DNA of 10,900 nucleotides from the NCBI RefSeq assembly GCF_000497445.1, contig NZ_CM002285.1:2428742-2439641 (forward strand), in the 5' to 3' direction. Position numbers and translations under genes: made by a program. This DNA comes from Streptomyces roseochromogenus subsp. oscitans DS 12.976 (GTDB lineage Bacteria > Actinomycetota > Actinomycetes > Streptomycetales > Streptomycetaceae). This document shows, one piece after another, positions 7,654-10,900 of this stretch (the stretch's first letter is position 1; each line of letters begins with the position of its first letter). The notes under the pieces were generated by a model. The model worked only from the letters and a program-made list of their open reading frames with translations, was not told where the DNA came from and did not search any database.

Positions 7654-7841
7654 AAGGCCCTCCCTGGTCACGGCATTTCTGATGTGAATGGTGATGTCAG
7701 GCCGCGGTGTGCTGTCAGGCCGCAGAGAATCGCGGGGACCAGCGCCATCCGCGACCGGCCTGACAAATCCTTGATACGCAGCTGAATTTAGCAGTTCCGT
7801 GATTGCGCCGAGGGAATTCCTGTTTGAACAATCGTGACGGA
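7654..7841 (-). promoter_or_regulatory. Leader and presumed promoter region of the ketosynthase operon
   Basis: This non-coding stretch precedes the first gene of the seven-gene operon and follows the stem-loops that close the monooxygenase operon. Bases about 7764-7836 are clearly richer in A and T than their surroundings, which fits a promoter. I could not place a convincing -35/-10 pair; a GGAACT to TATCAA combination with a 16-nt spacer (minus strand, 7798 to 7771) is only a weak candidate. The part nearest the gene carries the TGTCAGGCCG repeats and the GGGAGG ribosome binding site. Confidence 0.45.
7695..7765. repeat. Three copies of TGTCAGGCCG in the ketosynthase leader
   Basis: TGTCAGGCCG occurs at 7695-7704 and 7713-7722 on the plus strand (sharing TGTCAGGCCGC, 18 nt apart) and in inverted orientation at 7756-7765. 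All lie in the region upstream of the ketosynthase start. In the operon transcript the upstream copy could pair with either of the two downstream copies, giving two mutually exclusive 10-bp stems. As DNA they could be operator half-sites on one face of the helix or nearly so. The function is inferred, but the repetition itself is exact. Confidence 0.7.
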
Positions 7842-7888
7842 CGGGCCGGTTGGCCCGGTGCGCGAGTGCGGAGATTCCTCACTCGCGC
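7842..7888 (-). terminator. Two stem-loops after the second monooxygenase gene
   Basis: The first stem pairs GCGCGAGTG (7860-7868) with CACTCGCGC (7880-7888), 9 perfect base pairs around an 11-nt loop, and begins 13 nt after the stop codon at 7902. The second pairs CGGGCC (7842-7847) with GGCCCG (7852-7857) around a GGTT loop. There is no clear T-run. Together they are a likely terminator for the monooxygenase operon, separating it from the ketosynthase operon. Confidence 0.6.
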
Positions 7889-7901
7889 GCCACCGGTCGC
7901 C

Positions 7902-8840
7902 TCAGCCGCACAGGGGAAGCGGCGGCAGCCCGAGCCGGCCCCGCAGATCCGTCGGGACGGTGTCGTCGGGCAGTGATCCGCGGCGGCACAGCCCGGGCAG
8001 CAGGCCCTCGGCGGCATGCGTGAGGCCGGCCAACGCGTCCCCGGCGGTTCCCGGGAAGCGGAGCAGGAAGCCGTCCGCGGCCCGCCGCTGGAACCACAGC
8101 TCCAGGCTGTCGACGGTGGCCCCCGGCGAGGGGACGTCGATGGTGACCAGCACCCGGACCTGTTCGGGGTCCCGGCCGTGGACGGCGGCGCACTCCTTGA
8201 CCGCCCGGTAGCGGGCCCGCGCACTCTCCAGGTCCGCGACCGGGCCCACCAGGACCACATCGGCGGTGCCGCCCGCGAGCGGCCCGTCGTCCTGGACCAC
8301 GACCGGATGCCCCTGCGGCGGCCGCGCGATGTTCAGGGGACCCGCGACCCGGAAGTGTTCGCCCCGGTGGTTGAGGGCGCGTAGTTTCGCGGCGTCGAAG
8401 CAACGGCCGGAGGAGCGGTCGTACACAAAGGCGTCGTCGTCGAAGCTGTCCCACAGCCCGCGCACCACGCGGACGAACTCCTCGGTGCGTCGATCGGCGC
8501 CCCCGTCGGACGCGTACCAGCCCACCCGGCCGTGTGTGATGTGGTCCAGGGAGGCGACAGCCCGAGCCACGTGGTACGGCTGCCGTTCGCCGGGCGGGAC
8601 GGCGGCCACCAGACCGATGCTCCTGGTGTCCGGGGCGAGCGCCCCGAGCACCGCGGTGGGGTCGAGGGCGTCGCCCGCCGTGCCGTCGTCGTGATCGGCG
8701 ATCAGTACCGCGTCCACGGCCGCCCGTTCGGCCGCGGCGGCGAACGCGCGCAGCTCGCGCAGGGACGCGCGTCCGGGGTCCAGCCATGCCCACACGTGCG
8801 GGGCCTCGGCGCCGCGCGAGGTTCTCGTGCGCCCGCTCAT
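7902..8840 (-). CDS. Short luciferase-like monooxygenase family protein (NtaA/SnaA/DszA type)
   Basis: The 312-residue protein aligns with the NtaA/SnaA/DszA group of FMN-dependent luciferase-like monooxygenases, which usually have about 440 residues. It keeps the segment RGLWDSFDDDAF through HRGEHFRVAGPLN and PPQGHPVVVQ (about 127-183) and the typical C-terminus LRGRLGLPPL (299-308). It lacks about 90 residues between VLVTIDV (about 230-236) and LELWF (246-250), where its neighbour has a long helical region. The flavin-site motif GWNVVTS of the family reads GWYASDG at 107-113. Its ATG overlaps the stop of the preceding gene as ATGA (8837-8840), so the two proteins are probably made in fixed ratio. 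It may be a non-catalytic or modified partner subunit, or an enzyme with a compact fold. The substrate is unknown. It is not an obvious pseudogene because the frame is intact and codon use is normal. Confidence 0.82.
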   Translation of the reverse strand: MSGRTRTSRGAEAPHVWAWLDPGRASLRELRAFAAAAERAAVDAVLIADHDDGTAGDALDPTAVLGALAPDTRSIGLVAAVPPGERQPYHVARAVASLDHITHGRVGWYASDGGADRRTEEFVRVVRGLWDSFDDDAFVYDRSSGRCFDAAKLRALNHRGEHFRVAGPLNIARPPQGHPVVVQDDGPLAGGTADVVLVGPVADLESARARYRAVKECAAVHGRDPEQVRVLVTIDVPSPGATVDSLELWFQRRAADGFLLRFPGTAGDALAGLTHAAEGLLPGLCRRGSLPDDTVPTDLRGRLGLPPLPLCG

Positions 8841-10078
8841 CGGCTCGCTCCGGCCACGGCCGGGACGGCCGCCGGGCTCGGCAGCCCGAGGTTCTCCCGC
8901 AAGGTGGTGCCCGCGTAGTCGGCGGGCAGCAGCCCGCGCCGGCGCAGCAGGGGTACGACGTGGTCCGCGAAGTCCTCGACCGGTCCGGGGAAATAGGGGA
9001 AGGAGAGGTTGAAGCCGTCCGCGGCGCCCTGCCGGAACCAGCTCTCCATATGGTCGGCGATCTGCTCCGGGGTGCCGGCGACGATTCCGCCGCCGCCGGT
9101 CATGCGCCGCGCCAGCTGACGTATGGTCAGGCCGCCTTCCCGGGCCAGGGCCACCAGCTGCTGCCGGCGCGACTTGCTGCGGTCGCTCTCGGGGATCTCC
9201 GGGAGCGGCCCGTCCAACGGGCAGCCACTGAGATCGAAGCCGCCCAGAGTGTCCTGGACCAGGCGGCGGGCCACCTCGTCGTGGACCAGTTCCTCCAGTT
9301 CCTCCACGCGTCGCCGTGCCTCCGCCTCGGTGGCCGCGACGAGCGGTGACATGGCGGGCCACACCAGTACCTCCCGCCGATCGCGGCCGTGCCGGGCGGC
9401 GCGCGCCTTGACGTCGGCGTAGTACTCCTGCGCACCGGCGATCGAGGTCTGCGCGGTGAACAGCACCTCGCCGTGCCGGGACGCGAACTCCCGGCCGTCC
9501 TCCGAGGAGCCGGCCTGGAAGATCACCGGGCGCTGCTGCGGCGAGCGCGGCATCCCTTCTTGCCCCCACAGGCGGCGCACCTCGGTGACGAAGCCGTCCG
9601 CACGCTCGTAGCGCAGATGGTGGGCGAGATGTTCGTCGAACCCGAAGTTGGCGGCCTCCAGCGGTACGAGCGAGGTGACCACGTTCCAGCCTGCCCGGCC
9701 CCCCGACAGCTGGTCGAGGGAGGCGAACCGGCGGGCAAGGTCGGCCGGGGCGTTGTAGGTGGTGGTGGCCGTGGCCACCAGACCGATGTGCTCGGTGACC
9801 GAGGAGAGCGCGGACAGCACGGTCAGCGGCTCGAAGTAGGAGGCCCGGCCGGTGCGGCTGAGTGTCTCGGCGTCCTCGCCCCAGGTGGCGAGGACGTCGG
9901 CGACGAACAGCACGTCGAACCTGGCGTTCTCCAGGGTCTGCGCGAGACGGGCACGGAAGTCGAAGTCCAGTTGCCCATCGGCGCGGGCCTGCGGATGCCG
10001 CCAGGCCGCGACATGGCCACCGGATCCGTGGATGAGAGCGCCCAGTGACATCGTGCGGGGGCGCCGGGCTGTCGTCAT
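8837..10078 (-). CDS. Luciferase-like FMN-dependent monooxygenase (NtaA/SnaA/DszA family)
   Basis: The 413-residue protein has the family landmarks GALIHGSGGHVAAWRHP (13-29), LFVAD (57-61), YFEPLTVLSAL (81-91), the flavin-site motif GWNVVTS (130-136), RPVIFQAGSS (183-192), GTPEQIADH (335-343) and ADGFNL (353-358). Members use FMNH2 from a partner reductase and O2 to oxidise nitrilotriacetate, sulfones, pristinamycin-type lactams and other small molecules. About 36 residues present in relatives and in the neighbouring protein are missing between RRLW (171) and PRSPQ (177). The start at 10078 has GAGGA within a usable distance, inside a small possible hairpin. The gene is divergent from an Rrf2 regulator and overlaps the second monooxygenase gene. 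That pairing suggests a redox- or sulfur-controlled unit, but tailoring of the nearby pathway product is equally possible. No flavin reductase gene is in view. Confidence 0.9.
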   Translation of the reverse strand: MTTARRPRTMSLGALIHGSGGHVAAWRHPQARADGQLDFDFRARLAQTLENARFDVLFVADVLATWGEDAETLSRTGRASYFEPLTVLSALSSVTEHIGLVATATTTYNAPADLARRFASLDQLSGGRAGWNVVTSLVPLEAANFGFDEHLAHHLRYERADGFVTEVRRLWGQEGMPRSPQQRPVIFQAGSSEDGREFASRHGEVLFTAQTSIAGAQEYYADVKARAARHGRDRREVLVWPAMSPLVAATEAEARRRVEELEELVHDEVARRLVQDTLGGFDLSGCPLDGPLPEIPESDRSKSRRQQLVALAREGGLTIRQLARRMTGGGGIVAGTPEQIADHMESWFRQGAADGFNLSFPYFPGPVEDFADHVVPLLRRRGLLPADYAGTTLRENLGLPSPAAVPAVAGASR

Positions 10079-10091
10079 ACGAGTTCCTCGT
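10079..10091 (-). promoter_or_regulatory. Ribosome binding site of the first monooxygenase inside a small inverted repeat
   Basis: In the transcript the sequence ACGAG-GAA-CTCGT sits directly before the ATG at 10078. The GAGGA that should bind the ribosome forms part of the 5-bp stem. The stem is short and may be marginal, but it could lower or control translation of both overlapping genes. Confidence 0.35.
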
Positions 10092-10112
10092 GTGCGTGAA
10101 CGGAGCGAAGGG

Positions 10113-10138
10113 GCAGGGGTGAGAGGTGCAGGGGTGAG
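10113..10138. repeat. 11-bp direct repeat GCAGGGGTGAG
   Basis: GCAGGGGTGAG is present exactly at 10113-10123 and at 10128-10138, a 15-nt period, within the presumed leader of the monooxygenase transcript. It could be a protein-binding site or a chance duplication in GC-rich DNA. Nothing in the sequence decides this. Confidence 0.5.
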
Positions 10139-10246
10139 GGGGCGGCACGCCGCGCAGTGGCAGCGGGGGCCGGCGAAGGGGCCCGCCGCGGGGCGCCGGA
10201 GCCGGAAGCCGCCGGCCGCTCCCCCAACGAAGATCGTTTGATGGTG

Positions 10247-10274
10247 ACCCTAGGCCGCACGCGCCTCCCCTCAA
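10247..10274 (-). promoter_or_regulatory. Possible sigma-70-type promoter for the monooxygenase operon
   Basis: On the minus strand TTGAGG (10274-10269) and TAGGGT (10252-10247) are separated by 16 nt, close to the Streptomyces vegetative consensus TTGACN/TANNNT. It points toward the monooxygenase genes and would give a leader of about 160 nt. It lies 47 bp from the 31-bp palindrome. Confidence 0.4.
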
Positions 10275-10320
10275 AGTGGTCAGCACGCTGGGCGACTTGG
10301 CGGCGCGACAGCACTGCGGA

Positions 10321-10351
10321 TGTGCGACCGGGGAAATTCCCCGGTCGCACA
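10321..10351. promoter_or_regulatory. Perfect 31-bp palindrome, candidate operator
   Basis: The arm TGTGCGACCGGGGAA (10321-10335) is repeated exactly as its reverse complement at 10337-10351 around one central A. It lies between two divergent transcription units, 67 nt before the regulator start and upstream of the possible monooxygenase promoter. A terminator is not expected there, so an operator bound by a dimeric regulator, perhaps the adjacent Rrf2 protein, is the better reading. The arms are longer than the sites usually described for Rrf2 proteins. Confidence 0.6.
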
Positions 10352-10418
10352 GGAGGGGTCACCGCCGTCGCGATATCATCAACATTCCCTATCCACCAAC
10401 ATGAGCAAGGTGCGGATC

Positions 10419-10900
10419 ATGAAGCTGTCGCAGGGAGTGGAGTGGGCTCTGCACTGCACGGTGGCGCTGGCGCAGTCCAGGGCCCAGGCGCCCGTCTCAC
10501 GGCGGACCCTGGCGGGGTACTTCGACCTTCCGGAGGCGTACCTCGCCAAGCACCTGAAGTCCCTCGTGCAGGCCGGGGTGCTGACCGCGACCTCCGGACC
10601 GCGCGGCGGCTTCCGGCTCGCTCGCCCGGCGTCGGGGATCACCGCTCTGGACATCGTGGAGGCGATCGAGGGCACCCTGCCGCCCTTCGTGTGCACGGAG
10701 ATCCGCCAGCGCGGCGAATGCGCGGTGCCGCCGGAGAAGTGCACTGGCCCCTGCCCGGTGGCGAAGGTCATGTACGACGCGGACCGGGCCTGGCGCGACC
10801 ATCTGCGCTCGGTCACCGTGGCCGGTCTGGTCGACCGGCTGCCGCCCTGGTCCCACAGCCACGCCGGGACGCCCACCGAGGCGGACGCCTCCACGGTGCT
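10419..10900 (+). CDS. Rrf2-family transcriptional regulator with four clustered cysteines (3' end outside window)
   Basis: The only plus-strand gene starts with MKLSQGVEWALHCTVALAQS, a typical Rrf2-family opening, and continues into a winged helix-turn-helix with the family wing motif GPRGGFRLARP (60-70) and the dimerisation helix start DIVEAIEG. 160 residues are visible before the window ends, so it is close to full length. Cysteines at 92, 101, 108 and 112 (FVCTE, GECAV, EKCTGPCP) lie where IscR and NsrR carry their iron-sulfur ligands, though spacing differs. It may sense iron-sulfur status, redox or nitric oxide. ATG 10419 is chosen because AAGGTG precedes it at good distance; an in-frame ATG at 10401 has no ribosome binding site. 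It is divergent from the monooxygenase operon and is the obvious candidate to control it and itself through the shared intergenic region. Control of the ketosynthase operon is unproven. Confidence 0.88.
   Translation, partial: MKLSQGVEWALHCTVALAQSRAQAPVSRRTLAGYFDLPEAYLAKHLKSLVQAGVLTATSGPRGGFRLARPASGITALDIVEAIEGTLPPFVCTEIRQRGECAVPPEKCTGPCPVAKVMYDADRAWRDHLRSVTVAGLVDRLPPWSHSHAGTPTEADASTV

Larger units (their letters stand above)
10079..10418. other. Divergent intergenic region between monooxygenase operon and regulator
   Basis: This 340-nt stretch has no convincing gene. From left to right it holds the ribosome-site hairpin of the first monooxygenase, an 11-bp direct repeat (10113-10138), a very GC-rich segment of about 100 nt that would be the 5' leader of the monooxygenase transcript, a possible minus-strand promoter (10247-10274), a perfect 31-bp palindrome (10321-10351) and an AT-richer segment (about 10371-10400) before the regulator. 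AAGGTG, 6 nt before the ATG at 10419, is the likely ribosome binding site for the regulator. Confidence 0.7.

Noticed and set aside
5890..7785. Plus-strand open frame (631 codons) spanning the ketosynthase and transglutaminase-like genes
   Set aside because: It is antisense to two well-recognised proteins, has no domain signature and a biased composition.
7902..10286. 794-codon version of the second monooxygenase
   Set aside because: The upstream part is an out-of-frame reading of the first monooxygenase. The ATGA overlap at 8837-8840 gives a normal coupled start.
10321..10351. Reading the 31-bp palindrome as a transcription terminator
   Set aside because: It lies upstream of both divergent genes, with no transcript expected to end there and no T-run on either side.
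10401..10418. Alternative start of the regulator at ATG 10401
   Set aside because: No ribosome binding site precedes it, and the Rrf2 family normally begins with MKLS or similar, which matches the ATG at 10419.
10379..10894. Minus-strand open frames opposite the regulator
   Set aside because: The plus strand encodes a recognisable Rrf2 protein with wing and cysteine motifs across the same bases. The minus frames show no family pattern.

Overview
The window reads as Streptomyces or a close actinobacterial relative. Base composition is very GC-rich, codon third positions are almost always G or C, and start/stop overlaps of the ATGA and TGATG type are common. All complete genes lie on the minus strand. 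A single regulator gene is divergent at the right edge.

Right to centre-left, in transcription order (7653 down to 214), seven genes form what looks like one operon: a FabH-type ketosynthase III, a protein with a degenerate N-terminal carrier domain fused to a transglutaminase-like domain, a free-standing acyl carrier protein, a crotonyl-CoA carboxylase/reductase homologue, a tryptophan 2,3-dioxygenase homologue, an arylformamidase-type alpha/beta hydrolase and a RebH/Thal-type flavin-dependent tryptophan halogenase. Gaps are 45, 5, overlap, overlap, 20 and 70 nt. A very strong GC hairpin follows the halogenase. A partial gene with an N-terminal membrane segment starts beyond it and leaves the window at base 1.

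My inference is a specialised-metabolite gene set. Halogenase, dioxygenase and formamidase would turn tryptophan into a chlorinated kynurenine. KSIII, ACP and CCR would make or supply a short or branched acyl unit. The transglutaminase-like protein is a candidate for joining acyl and amino partners. No modular PKS or NRPS, acyltransferase, flavin reductase or kynureninase is in view, so either they lie outside or the pathway is compact. I do not recognise the set as a cluster with a known product.

Upstream (10078 down to 7902), two overlapping luciferase-like flavin monooxygenase genes of the NtaA/SnaA/DszA family form a second operon, closed by two stem-loops. Compared with each other they carry reciprocal internal deletions. 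Divergent from them is an Rrf2-family regulator with four cysteines in its C-terminal half, running off the right edge. The shared 340-nt intergenic region has a perfect 31-bp palindrome and a plausible sigma-70-type promoter for the monooxygenases. Whether this second unit belongs to the same pathway or is a separate redox/sulfur module cannot be decided from the window.

The most unusual points are the loss of the carrier serine in the transglutaminase fusion, the distal histidine to glycine change in the dioxygenase, the three-copy 10-base repeat in the ketosynthase leader, and the reciprocal monooxygenase deletions.
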